Origin: Nitrosospira sp. Is2
GTDB taxonomy: Bacteria; Pseudomonadota; Gammaproteobacteria; Burkholderiales; Nitrosomonadaceae
Assembly (NCBI RefSeq): GCF_033095785.1
Contig: NZ_CP137134.1
Location: 620,001-684,000, forward strand
Direction of reading: 5' to 3'
DNA length: 64,000 nt
Each line of letters opens with the position of its first letter. Within the stretch, counting starts at the first letter, position 1. Under the pieces are notes generated by a model. The model did no database searches, was not told the origin of the DNA, and worked only from the letters and a program-made list of their open reading frames with translations. This document shows positions 9,607 to 18,307 of this stretch, piece by piece. The translations under genes and the position numbers were made by a program.

Positions 9607-9636
9607 TTGATATGTCGCCATCCAGCGACATATCAA
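9607..9636. repeat. Perfect inverted repeat, 12-bp arms
   Basis: TTGATATGTCGC and GCGACATATCAA flank a 6-base loop. No T-run follows on either strand at the correct side, so it is not an intrinsic terminator. It contains TGTCGCCA, which recurs in the second palindrome 82 bases further on. A protein operator or an RNA hairpin are both possible. Confidence 0.7.
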
Positions 9637-9717
9637 ATGAGTTATGTGGCGGTTATATGAAATTTTTTTGACAAATCGCTCAGAATGAAACTGACGTTTT
9701 TGCAGGCCCGGGGAAAA

Positions 9718-9735
9718 TGTCGCCACATGGCGACA
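9718..9735. repeat. Palindrome TGTCGCCA-CA-TGGCGACA
   Basis: An 18-bp near-perfect palindrome with 8-bp arms, sharing TGTCGCCA with the inverted repeat at 9607. The two together look like a pair of operator sites or a small dispersed repeat family. Confidence 0.6.
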
Positions 9736-10211
9736 CCCCCGTGGAATGATCTTCTCCCGCATAGTAGGTACGGGTTGTTCAGGGCAAAACGCGCCGGCTG
9801 CTGGCAGTACCCCCGTTACGAGAAACCTGACGGGACGCACGCCAAGAACACGGATTTTTCAAGTAGCCTTGAAATAGAAGCTGCACCGGCGCAAGGCCCT
9901 CGACGCATATAGGGGGGAGATGGGAGAGCCGCACGGCGTGTGCCTACACCGAGCCAGGAAATGATGAAAGGCCAATCTTGACTGGGGGGCGCCGTCTGGG
10001 GCAATTGTAGAACTACCGGTCGATCACTATATTTCTGAGCGGATCCGGCTGAGCATTTCGTTGCCGGGAGGTCTACTCCACACTATCGATTCATCAACGC
10101 GCACGTATCATATTAGGGGCCCAGTCTCCGTGACGAAGGGCTCAGGAGGGGACGAAGGAGCACGGCGGTTTGGATAGGTAGGCGCATAGTATCCCCCGCG
10201 TGTTCCCAAAA

Positions 10212-10245
10212 GAAAAAGGAGTTAGACGTGTTATCTAACTCCTTC
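10212..10245 (-). terminator. Terminator of tRNA-Arg
   Basis: On the minus strand AAGGAGTTAGA and TCTAACTCCTT form an 11-bp stem followed by TTTCTTTT. It lies directly downstream of the tRNA on the same strand. Confidence 0.85.
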
Positions 10246-10251
10246 ATTATA

Positions 10252-10328
10252 TGGCGCGCCCGGCAGGATTCGAACCCACGACCCCTTGGTTCGTAGCCAA
10301 GTACTCTATCCAACTGAGCTACGGGCGC
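10252..10328 (-). tRNA. tRNA-Arg (anticodon ACG)
   Basis: A complete 77-nt cloverleaf including an encoded CCA. The acceptor stem is GCGCCCG/CGGGCGC with discriminator G. The D arm is AGCTCAGTTGGATAGAGT, the anticodon stem CTTGG/CCAAG encloses the loop CTACGAA, and the T-loop is TTCGAAT. Anticodon ACG reads CGN arginine codons after A34-to-I editing. Confidence 0.97.
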
Positions 10329-10515
10329 TAAAGCTGGGCAATCTTGCTCGGTATTTTTGCGATTGCCAGGCACAATTATATCAGACTGGCACGCGGTCAA
10401 GTCAAAGCAATTCCGCTCCCTGCCGAGGTGTCAGGTTGAGCAAGAAGATGGGAGCTGAAACAAGAACCGTAGGCATCGCTTATATCAGAACCATTCGCAC
10501 TGCTTCCTGGAGATG

Positions 10516-10739
10516 CTACTTGCCCACGATTTCATGACCCGGGATAATCGGGTGTTTCGGCTTAGGCAGTTCGCCATCGACCACATGCAAATCGGTACGG
10601 CAAATAGCGCAGGCTGCAATTTTGACCAGCAATTGGTCCGGTCCCTGATGGGAGGAGGCAGGCACCGCAATTCAAGCGGTCGTCTTGGCGCATCCAGCAC
10701 CATGGCGTGCATGGAATTATCGGGCTTGGACGGAGCCAT
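10516..10739 (-). pseudogene. Zinc-dependent alcohol dehydrogenase, N-terminal remnant with frameshift
   Basis: Starting 15 bases after the galK stop, the minus strand reads MHAMVLDAPRRPLELR then, after a one-base frameshift in CCCATCAGGGACC, DQLLVKIAACAICRTDLHVV and GELPKPKHPIIPGHEIVGK before a TAG at 10516. This is the start of a GroES-like, zinc-binding medium-chain alcohol dehydrogenase, with the catalytic-zinc Cys in ACAICRTDLH and the His in GHE. Family members run on for some 260 further residues; after the TAG the sequence no longer matches. So the gene is both frameshifted and truncated to about 70 codons. Its position suggests it was once the last gene of the galactose operon. Confidence 0.85.
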
Positions 10740-10754
10740 TCAGGGTGACGACCG

Positions 10755-11846
10755 TCATTTACCGGCGTTATCTGCCTCAGCCGGCGAAGGGACCAGCAGG
10801 CGCCCCTGAAAGCCAGCGCGCGCGTAATCCCGCAGCACCGCCGCGGCAATTTCATGCAACGCTTGCGGCTCGCATAGGGCGACGCAAGCGCCGCCAAACC
10901 CACCTCCGGTCATCCGCGCTCCATATACACGCGGATGCGCCTGCAACAATGCAACCAGATGATTGAGCGCCGGCACGGAAACCTGGAAGTCATCGCGCAA
11001 GCTGTCGTGCGATTCGTTCATGAGCAGACCGAAATCGTGCGCATTCGAGCAATCCACCGCCAGCAATACACGGGCATTTTCGCTGACGATGTGTCGCACT
11101 CTACTCCGTAAAGGCTCAGGCAGAGAATCGGCGGCAGCCATGTCCTTAATATCTCTTAGCGCAAGTACGCCAAGTCGTCGGGCGGCCTCTTCGCACTCCG
11201 CGCGCCGCTGGTTGTAGCCGGAGCCGGCAAGCGTCCGCGCCACGCCGGAATCGATTACCAGCACCGCGGACGCGGGTGGCAACGGAACCAGCCTTCGCTC
11301 TAGGGTCCGTGCATCGAGAAACAGGGCTCTGCGCGTTTCCGCAAGGCTCGACGCCATCTGGTCCATGATGCCGCAGCGGACCCCGGCGTATTCGATCTCT
11401 GCGCGCTGCCCCAGTTGCGCAAGACGCGCATCGTCCAGTCGCGCCCCGGTAAGCGCCCGCAACGCGCGTAATGTCGCAACCTCGAGCGCGGCGCTGGAGG
11501 ACAGCCCGACCCCTACGGGCACGTCAGACTGAACATGGATATCCAACGGGGGCGCTTCGATACCATCCACGCGCGCTTCCATCAGGCATCCATATACGTA
11601 TGTGGCGAAATGTTCCGTCGGCGGGTTATCGAGCGTAAAGCGGACCGCACGGTCGAGCATCTCGGAATAAAGAACATGCTGATCTTTGCCATTGGGTCGC
11701 ATGCTTACTCGGGTCCGTTGCCCAATCGCGATCGGCAGCACATAGCCGTCGTTATAGTCAGTATGCTCACCCATTAGATTGACGCGGCCAGGCGCCTCGG
11801 CCACCACCGTTGGCGCACTTCCGAACACTTCCTCAAAGCTGCTCAT
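10755..11846 (-). CDS. galK: Galactokinase
   Basis: A GHMP-family kinase phosphorylating alpha-D-galactose at C1 with ATP, the first committed Leloir step. It shows the galactokinase signature GRVNLMGEHTDYNDG near the N-terminus, the GHMP ATP loop VGVGLSSSAALEVA and the C-terminal GHMP motif TGGGFGGACVAL. The frame is open from an ATG at 11885 (MPQVFCYRG...), but I chose the internal Met at 11846 (MSSFEEVFG), because galactokinases normally begin about 20 residues before GRVNL; neither start has a convincing ribosome-binding site. It is the third gene of a minus-strand operon after the GH2 enzyme and galT, and looks intact. Confidence 0.93.
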   Translation of the reverse strand: MSSFEEVFGSAPTVVAEAPGRVNLMGEHTDYNDGYVLPIAIGQRTRVSMRPNGKDQHVLYSEMLDRAVRFTLDNPPTEHFATYVYGCLMEARVDGIEAPPLDIHVQSDVPVGVGLSSSAALEVATLRALRALTGARLDDARLAQLGQRAEIEYAGVRCGIMDQMASSLAETRRALFLDARTLERRLVPLPPASAVLVIDSGVARTLAGSGYNQRRAECEEAARRLGVLALRDIKDMAAADSLPEPLRSRVRHIVSENARVLLAVDCSNAHDFGLLMNESHDSLRDDFQVSVPALNHLVALLQAHPRVYGARMTGGGFGGACVALCEPQALHEIAAAVLRDYARAGFQGRLLVPSPAEADNAGK

Positions 11847-11931
11847 CGGCTGCTGCCGCCCGCGGTAACAAAAGACCTGGGGCATGTGCTCGCCCGGTCG
11901 TGCGGGTCATGGCTATAGCTTAAGCAGGCAC

Positions 11932-13017
11932 TCATTCGAGCATGATCTCGACTTGCTGGAGCTCGCGTGCTTTTTCTTCGGGCAATGCATCCATGGCGAA
12001 GAAGCCTGCTGCGATTTCGGTGCCGGCAAGATATTTAAGCCGGTCGCGCGTACGATAAGGAGGATAAAACTCTGCGTGCAAATGCGACTCCGGATGGGCT
12101 TTGCCGTCGGTCGGCGCCTGATACCAGGCCATCAGATAGGGAAAAGGCCTTTGCCATAAATCGTCATACTTGAGCAAAACCGTCTTTAACGCCCGCGCCA
12201 GATCAGCACGCTGTTCTGCGCTGAGATGATTAAAGCTTTCTACCGGCTCTATCGGCGCGACCCACACCTCATACGGATACCGTGCGCAAACCGGGACAAA
12301 TGCAACTGCATGAGAACCTGCATAGATGATGCGCGTGCCTTCGCGCAGCTCCTTGCCGATGAGATCCTGAAGCACGCCGCGGCCAGTCTCGGCATAGTGC
12401 CGTTGGGCCTCCTGCTGTATCCGGGCCGGCACGGGGGGTACTACCGGGTAGGCGTAGATCTGACCGTGCGGATGGTGCAGAGTCACGCCCACTTCCGCGC
12501 CACGGTTTTCGAAGGGCAACACATACGCAATGCCGCCGCGTCGCGCAAGCTTGGCCGTGCGGTCGCCCCATACTTGCAGCAGCAAACCGATATGCGCCAG
12601 TGGCAGCTTCCCGAGCGACGCCTGAGGATCCTGGGTAAACACCACCACTTCACAGTAGCCCGACGCCGGGGCAGTGGGCACGATCAGGACGGGAGGCTCT
12701 GCGCTCGGCACAGCGAGAGATGGGAAACGATTATCGAATACCGCTACGTCCCAGTCTCCAGCCGGCACTTCAGTAGGATAAGCCGGATCAGTGGTCACCG
12801 CCAGCGGGTTGAACTCGGGCGGTGGAAGGAACGTCCGCCCTTGTCGATAGGCCGCGTAGGTCACCCATTCTCCGCGCAGCGGATGCCACCGCAGATGCGG
12901 ACTGGCATTGAGCGGTTCAGCGAACGGACTGGGGGCAGTAATAGTCGGATCAATTGCCCGGCGGGAATAAAGCGTGAGGTGCCGTCCGTCCTGCTTGGTG
13001 AGGTCCAGCGAAAACAT
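11932..13017 (-). CDS. galT: Galactose-1-phosphate uridylyltransferase
   Basis: A 361-aa enzyme exchanging UMP between UDP-glucose and galactose-1-phosphate (Leloir pathway). The HIT-like active-site motif is seen as TLHHPHGQIYAYP, where the HPH histidine forms the uridylylated intermediate. The substrate region FENRGAEVGVTLHHPHG is slightly unlike the common GCSNPHPHGQ form. The C-terminal half contains the second HIT-like domain with PESHLHAEFYPP. The ATG overlaps the GH2 stop as TAATG, so the two genes are translationally coupled. No galE is present in the window. Confidence 0.93.
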   Translation of the reverse strand: MFSLDLTKQDGRHLTLYSRRAIDPTITAPSPFAEPLNASPHLRWHPLRGEWVTYAAYRQGRTFLPPPEFNPLAVTTDPAYPTEVPAGDWDVAVFDNRFPSLAVPSAEPPVLIVPTAPASGYCEVVVFTQDPQASLGKLPLAHIGLLLQVWGDRTAKLARRGGIAYVLPFENRGAEVGVTLHHPHGQIYAYPVVPPVPARIQQEAQRHYAETGRGVLQDLIGKELREGTRIIYAGSHAVAFVPVCARYPYEVWVAPIEPVESFNHLSAEQRADLARALKTVLLKYDDLWQRPFPYLMAWYQAPTDGKAHPESHLHAEFYPPYRTRDRLKYLAGTEIAAGFFAMDALPEEKARELQQVEIMLE

Positions 13018-14798
13018 TACACCCCTCCGGGTATATGAGTGGGCGATTCTTGTGTAACTTTCGCAATGTCCTCCACCGGAATTTTAGGCGTGCGGTCGGC
13101 GCAGAGCAGGCCATTCGCTTCCTGAAAAGTATCGGCAAATTGAGTGTAGCAAAATCCGCTGAAGAGTGCGGTGTGAATGACCGCTTCCATCAGTTCGGCG
13201 TACATGCGCCCGAACTCGCCCTCGTCTTTGGCTACGGTGTAACCCCAGGTTTGCTTCACCCCGGACTGCGGACACTTATTGAACGCAATACCTCCAAACT
13301 CGGATAGCATAATCGGCTGGCCTCGATGCGGGTAGCCATCAAGGGTTAGAATTCGCCCTCCCGGCCGGCGCCGGTCGAACAGTTGCTCCGGTTTGATTTC
13401 GGCGCCATAACGCTGACGCAAGTGGTCGACATTGGCATCATAATCATGGATACCGATAATATCCGTGGCGCTGCTTTCCCAGCCGTCGTTGCCAATTACC
13501 GGACGGGTCGCATCCAATGTTTTTGTAAGGTGATACAGTGCCTCGACGGCATGCCGCTGTTTTCCGATCGCGGTGAGTTCGGGCACTCCCCAGGACTCGT
13601 TGAAGGTCACCCATACAATGACGCAGGGGTGGCTGTAGTCACGCTCGATGACCTCGGACCACTCCCGCACAGTTCTCTTGATGGCGCTGCGCGTGAAACG
13701 ATAGGCCGAGGGCATTTCCTCCCACACCATAAGACCCAACTTATCTGCCCAGTAGAGATAGCGCGGGTCCTCGATCTTTTGATGCTTGCGAACGCCGTTG
13801 AAGCCCATCGCCTTCGCCAGCGCCACATCATGGCGTAGCGCATTATCATCAGGTGCGGTCATCAGCGTATCCGGCCAGTAGCCCTGATCCAGCACGAGCC
13901 TGAGCAGGTAAGGCCGCCCGTTGAGCATGAAGCGGTCTCTCAGCAGGTGCACGGAGCGCAAGGCAGTGTAGGAAATAAACTCGTCCACCACTTCCTCGCC
14001 ACGCATGAGCCGCACCGACGCATCGATCAGCGTGGGCCGTTCCGGACTCCATAGCAGTTCATTGCGATAATCATCGATTCCGGGATCCGACAGGACAATT
14101 AGCCGATCGGCTTCCCCATCCACCACCCGGTAGCGGTCCTGCGCGAGCAGCCGCTCACCATGCCGGAGGACAACTTCTACAGAAAGTTCATTGGCCGAAT
14201 CCCCGATCACTCGCGCCTCGAACCCAATCGCATAATTTTCGACCTGAGGCGTCCAGCGGATTTTAGCGATATAGTTGTCCGATACTCGCTCAAACCAAAC
14301 CGTTTGCCAGATGCCCGTAGTTCTCGGATACCAGATTGCGTGGGGCTCCAGTTGCCAATCCTGCTTGCCCCGCGGCTTGGCCAGCTCATGCGGGTCGTCT
14401 TCCACCTGCACTGTTACCGTCTGTTTTCCGGACGGCTCGAGCATGTCAGTGATATCGGCCCAGAAGGGCGTGTGCCCCCCCTCGTGAGTAACGGCCAAAC
14501 ACCCGTTGATCCAGACGCGCGCTGCGTAGTCCACCGCACCGAAACGCAGGATCACCCGCCCCGAAGAGGGAAAACACTCGAAGTCTCGCTGGTACCAGCA
14601 CAACGGATGAAATCCGCGATCGGAGATGCCGCTGGCCTTGGATTCAGGGGCGAAGGGCACAGTGATCTCCAGGGGCCAGGACTTTATTTCCGAGGGAAGT
14701 GCGAACTCTCGGGCGTCGTCGTAGCAAAAGCGCCACGTACCGTTGAGCGAGGTCCAACTCGAGCGCTGCATCTGAGGCCTGGGATAGGCGAACTCCAA
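13017..14798 (-). CDS. Glycoside hydrolase family 2 enzyme (beta-galactosidase/beta-glucuronidase type)
   Basis: A 593-aa cytoplasmic GH2 enzyme without signal peptide. The order is a sugar-binding jelly-roll (about 12-175), an Ig-like domain (about 178-285) and a TIM barrel (about 286-593). The acid/base Glu lies in TFNESWG (E401) and the nucleophile in MLSEFGG (E500). It heads the operon with galT and galK, so the natural expectation is release of galactose from a beta-galactoside. It is much shorter than LacZ and closer in size to beta-glucuronidases, so the substrate is uncertain. The ATG at 14798 follows AAGGAGGAA, an excellent ribosome-binding site. Confidence 0.88.
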   Translation of the reverse strand: MEFAYPRPQMQRSSWTSLNGTWRFCYDDAREFALPSEIKSWPLEITVPFAPESKASGISDRGFHPLCWYQRDFECFPSSGRVILRFGAVDYAARVWINGCLAVTHEGGHTPFWADITDMLEPSGKQTVTVQVEDDPHELAKPRGKQDWQLEPHAIWYPRTTGIWQTVWFERVSDNYIAKIRWTPQVENYAIGFEARVIGDSANELSVEVVLRHGERLLAQDRYRVVDGEADRLIVLSDPGIDDYRNELLWSPERPTLIDASVRLMRGEEVVDEFISYTALRSVHLLRDRFMLNGRPYLLRLVLDQGYWPDTLMTAPDDNALRHDVALAKAMGFNGVRKHQKIEDPRYLYWADKLGLMVWEEMPSAYRFTRSAIKRTVREWSEVIERDYSHPCVIVWVTFNESWGVPELTAIGKQRHAVEALYHLTKTLDATRPVIGNDGWESSATDIIGIHDYDANVDHLRQRYGAEIKPEQLFDRRRPGGRILTLDGYPHRGQPIMLSEFGGIAFNKCPQSGVKQTWGYTVAKDEGEFGRMYAELMEAVIHTALFSGFCYTQFADTFQEANGLLCADRTPKIPVEDIAKVTQESPTHIPGGV

Positions 14799-14980
14799 CG
14801 CATTTCCTCCTTATTGCGACGTTACGTCGACTTACTCAGGCTGCTTTAATGCCACAGGGTCAAGGGAAGCTGTTGATACATGTGATCTGATGTCACATGT
14901 CGGCAAAATGAATTAGATTTGAGAAACTGCTAAACCCGCCTTACATGCGCACGACGACAACCGGTTGGCATACCGTATTT
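14799..14980 (-). promoter_or_regulatory. Leader of the galactose operon
   Basis: About 180 bases before the GH2 gene that must hold its promoter. TGTTGATACATGTGATCTGATGTCACATGTC contains the palindrome-like ACATGTGA...TCACATGT around 14876-14898, a plausible operator. I see no convincing -35/-10 pair. Confidence 0.4.
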
Positions 14981-14998
14981 TATGGCGGAGAGAAAGTC
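14981..14998. repeat. Degenerate att-like site (older element)
   Basis: TATGGCGGAGAGAAAGTC resembles the island direct repeat TATTGGCGGAGAGAGAG (18147, 47888) with one deletion and one substitution. As at 18147, it is followed about 160 bases later by the start of an integrase reading frame. Confidence 0.7.
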
Positions 14999-15141
14999 TC
15001 GAGACTACTGTTCTACCAAACGCCAGCAAGTCCTAATAAGCCGCATCCCGTCTAGCTTTCAAGCTATTTATTGCCGTGACGTGTCCCAAGTGGGCCCCAT
15101 ACTATCCTATTAAGCAAATATTGGTAGAAACGAGGATCAAG

Positions 15142-15254
15142 ATGAGGCGTCGGTTGTCTAGATTATCAGTAATGGAAGTAGTTAACAAGAAAGAGGCAGT
15201 TACCACTGCTATGACGGGAGACTCTATCACCAGATGAGCGATTTTGGCATGTAA
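15142..15254 (+). pseudogene. Tyrosine integrase N-terminal remnant
   Basis: ATG AGG CGT CGG... reads MRRRLSRLSVMEVVNKKEA and, after a one-base frameshift, YHCYDGRLYHQMSDFGM before a stop. This aligns position by position with the start of the intact integrase at 18308 (MRRRMSRLSVKEVINKKEA, then YYCDGGGLYLQVSDSG). The 160 bases upstream also match the upstream region of that integrase (GACGTGT, CATACTATCC, GGTAGAAACGAGG). Only about 38 of 410 codons are left. Confidence 0.85.
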
Positions 15255-16045
15255 TTAAAAGTTAGCGGTGATGTGGCCGATTCCGGCTTCACGCATGCCA
15301 GCCGCTTAGGAGCTCCAAGGGCTTCTGTTCGGCGAACCGGAAATTGTCCAGGCGCTGCACAAGAACAAGCAGCGAAGACACCCCGCCCGGCTGCATTCCC
15401 ACCGAAGAGGTTGTTGCCGGCGGAACTTTACATAACGGTCTTCATTATTCTCGTAAGAAAAGAAATACGCCATTTCGATTATGGTCTATTCTGAGATTGA
15501 GTGTTGTCGGTGTTGCTACAAGACGCAACGCCAGCGCGGGCGCAACAAGATCTCCCCTTTTGAAGTTTAAACGCCCGGTCTGGCTCCCGCCTACTGCTTG
15601 CGCAACCGGGAGCGCCATGAGGCAATCGAATTTTGCACGTCCTTCGTCAAAGAAGGACGCAGCTAGCGCCTCTGCGTCTGAGGCGCGTACTCTCATAATT
15701 AATTACCTAAGCGCGGCGGTGCGCGCCATTCCCTGTATGGCGAAAAGCTGCCGCCGATCCCGACACGGAGCGGAGCGTTCAGTTTTTGGCCCACAACTTT
15801 GACTATCTTATGACTCCGGAGCAGTAATGCACCCTTTGATTTTGTTAAAGTCTTTCCTTACCTTCGGTCACGCGCAAGACCGACAACCGCGAGCCGTAGG
15901 GTTTCGACTCGCAACTCAAAATGCCTTCGTCTTTTTTGAAGGAAGCGTATGGGGACATGCCTGTAGCGGTCTTGTGCCGCAAGGATGTTTTTCCACCCTT
16001 GGGCGTCGGGAGGGGGTGCTGGTTTGAAGGCTCTAGAAGACTGAT
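15255..16045. other. Decayed remainder of the older element
   Basis: About 790 bases after the integrase remnant. Frames on both strands (15273-15494 +, 15445-15696 -, 15858-16232 -) are unconvincing and mutually overlapping. I see no RNA gene or strong hairpin. The last part probably holds the promoter of the patatin gene. Confidence 0.4.
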
Positions 16046-17899
16046 ATGCAAACAACAGAAGCCTTGGACTTGATGAGGATGCATGGTTGTTTTCAAGGGC
16101 TGGAGGAAGACGCCCTTGCCGAGATTGCCGAGCATATGGAAGTCGTGCGGTATAAGCCCAACGAATACGTGCATCAGCCGAATACGCACCTCGCACATAT
16201 TTATTTTGTTGTTCAGGGCAGCTTGAGCGCAACCCACCGCGATCTGCGGGGGAACGAGAAAGTGCTCGGCATATTGTCCCGGGATGACCAATTCGGAGCC
16301 ATTACCGGTGGAGCGCTTTCGGAGTCTCTTCCCGAAGGTATCGTTGCCCGAACAAATTGCACGCTACTGAAACTGGAGCACGAGAAGGCGCTAATCCTAG
16401 CCCCAAAATACCCGAAGTTCCGATTTAATGTCCTCCAGGCTGTCGCGAGAGCTGTTCGCCGGAATTTCATTGAGGATAAATCGAAACCGCAACCATCGAT
16501 CGTGGCCATCTTCCATAGCTCGCCCGCGACACGGCCGTTGACTCAGCGCCTCGTTCGCCGGTTAGCCGAGCTCGGAGAACAGCCGTGTGTACTGAGTGAT
16601 CAAGACGAGGAGAAACACGAGGAAGGTGTCAACTACGCCGCACTCGGCAAGGAGAATTGCGAACTGTCCATATCGAAAATCCGCGAACAAGTCATCCGTC
16701 GGCGAAATTTAGGGCGGCTGTTTATCGATGTGGATGCCGCACTTAACCACGAGCTCGCTTCCAAGCTCATTGAAGTCAGTGATTCAGTAATGTGGTGTGT
16801 CCAGGCAGGAGATGAGAAGTCGGCGGCGGCCCGTCTGAAGGCGGGCTCTGCGCTCGTTCCCGGTTGCCGCGAAAAGATCAATCTCGTCTGGCTATTAGCG
16901 GAGGGATGTCAGACATCGCCTTTTGCTCCCGAGCTGAAAGAGCTGGCATCCTACGATTTCAAGGTCGCTTTCTCCGAACCCCAGCCGCCGCTGGGTAAAA
17001 CGCTCGCCTCCGGTGTGGAAAGACTCGTCCATTACCTGCGCGGCATCAAGATTGGGCTGGCCCTCGGCGGGGGAGCCGCGCGCGGAATGGCCCACCTCGG
17101 AGTCCTGCAGGTTCTGGAGCAGAACGGGATTGTAGTCGACATGATCGCCGGGACGAGTGCGGGAGCGCTCACCGGCATTCCCTATGCTTCCGGCGTGTCA
17201 GCCGACCATTGGGCCCGGCAATTTGCCTCAGACCTGAAACCACCATTTCTGTTTCGCTGCCTTCCGAATGGCGACCACTGGTATCTTGTCTACAAGTACC
17301 GTACCGGGCAATTTGATGCGATGCTGAGAAAGTACTTTTCGGATGCGAGATTGGAGCAGCTGCCGATACCCAGTTGTGCCGTAACGCTTGACCTGATCAG
17401 CGGCGAGGCAATTGTTCGCGATGGTGGCGACGTAGTGCATGCCATCCTGGAGAGCATCAATTTACCGGGGCTGTCGATGCCGATCTTTCGCAATGGCCAG
17501 GCGCTGGTCGATGGGGGGCTGGTAAAAAACATTCCGGCCGACGTGCTCGTGAGTTATGGCTGCAACTTTGTTATAGCGGTAAGTGTAACGGCCAAGATTG
17601 AACACGAGTTTCCACCCAAGCGGTCGCGTTCTCCCCAGTCATCGATGAGTCATGCTTCGACCGTACAGACTATCATGCGCAGTCTCCTGGTCCAGAATAA
17701 AAACGTCAATTCGTTCGGCCTGCAACCCGCGGATGCGATTATTGAACCCGATGTGACCCGATACGCTCTGACAGAATTCGTGCGGGCCGAGGAAATGGCC
17801 GAAATTGGCGCACAGACGGCACTGGCCGAACTTCCGACGATCAAGGAACAACTGATGCAGTTGGATAATCGGCTATTTGTCGACGTCGTCAAGCCATGA
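16046..17899 (+). CDS. Patatin-like phospholipase with N-terminal cyclic-nucleotide-binding domain
   Basis: A 617-aa lipolytic enzyme related to neuropathy target esterase. Residues about 12-140 form a cNMP-binding/Crp-like beta-barrel (HQPNTHLAHIYFVVQGSLSA). Residues about 150-320 form a linker domain as in NTE-type proteins. The patatin domain follows, with oxyanion loop LGGGAARGMAH (340-350), catalytic Ser371 in GTSAG and Asp489 in VDGG, so the Ser-Asp dyad is complete. It presumably acts on phospholipid acyl esters under control of a bound ligand. No transmembrane segment is seen. The gene lies between the remnant integrase and the island and is intact, so it may be cargo of the older element or a host gene. 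Confidence 0.9.
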   Translation: MQTTEALDLMRMHGCFQGLEEDALAEIAEHMEVVRYKPNEYVHQPNTHLAHIYFVVQGSLSATHRDLRGNEKVLGILSRDDQFGAITGGALSESLPEGIVARTNCTLLKLEHEKALILAPKYPKFRFNVLQAVARAVRRNFIEDKSKPQPSIVAIFHSSPATRPLTQRLVRRLAELGEQPCVLSDQDEEKHEEGVNYAALGKENCELSISKIREQVIRRRNLGRLFIDVDAALNHELASKLIEVSDSVMWCVQAGDEKSAAARLKAGSALVPGCREKINLVWLLAEGCQTSPFAPELKELASYDFKVAFSEPQPPLGKTLASGVERLVHYLRGIKIGLALGGGAARGMAHLGVLQVLEQNGIVVDMIAGTSAGALTGIPYASGVSADHWARQFASDLKPPFLFRCLPNGDHWYLVYKYRTGQFDAMLRKYFSDARLEQLPIPSCAVTLDLISGEAIVRDGGDVVHAILESINLPGLSMPIFRNGQALVDGGLVKNIPADVLVSYGCNFVIAVSVTAKIEHEFPPKRSRSPQSSMSHASTVQTIMRSLLVQNKNVNSFGLQPADAIIEPDVTRYALTEFVRAEEMAEIGAQTALAELPTIKEQLMQLDNRLFVDVVKP

Positions 17900-18146
17900 C
17901 GGGCGGAGCGAAACATTCAAACTGTCCTTGCGGAGGCCACACCCTCTGAGCGCGCTTGCGCAGCCTGAGTCAGGTCCGCTTTTGTGGATGAACAGTCAGA
18001 TGTTACTTTGTCATCTTGCCAGACGAATACATGACCGGTATCCCCCTCGGATTTTACGCCGGCAGGCGACAATCCGCGGCAAAGATGACGTGCCCGCCAC
18101 GAATGAATTCGATATCTACGGGCGCAATCAAATATTCAAAAAATGT

Positions 18147-18163
18147 TATTGGCGGAGAGAGAG
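18147..18163. repeat. Left attachment site of the genomic island
   Basis: TATTGGCGGAGAGAGAG, identical over 17 bp to 47888-47904, where it forms the 3' end of tRNA-Ser(GCT) (CTCTCTCCGCCA in tRNA sense). It lies 145 bases before the integrase ATG, the usual place of an att core. Confidence 0.88.
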
Positions 18164-18307
18164 TCCTCCAGACCGCTGTCCTGTCATATCCCAGCAAGTC
18201 TCGTAAACACACGCAGTTCCTAGCGTCCGTCCTATTTTACGTCTTGACGTGTTTCAGGTTGGCTCATACTATCCCAGTCTCAAATGTAGGTAGAAACGAG
18301 GGTAGAA

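Larger units (their letters stand above)
9274..10211. other. Long intergenic region with two palindromes
   Basis: About 940 bases with no gene I can support. Short frames at 9362-9631 (-), 9475-9840 (-) and 9685-9912 (+) overlap and contradict each other. The definite structures are the two inverted repeats at 9607-9636 and 9718-9735, listed separately. Confidence 0.5.

Noticed and set aside
9607..9636. Intrinsic terminator
   Set aside because: The T-run is on the upstream side on the plus strand and gives an A-run on the minus strand after the stem.
15445..15696. 83-codon minus-strand frame in the older element
   Set aside because: Overlaps competing frames and has no start signal or family resemblance; likely chance in decaying DNA.
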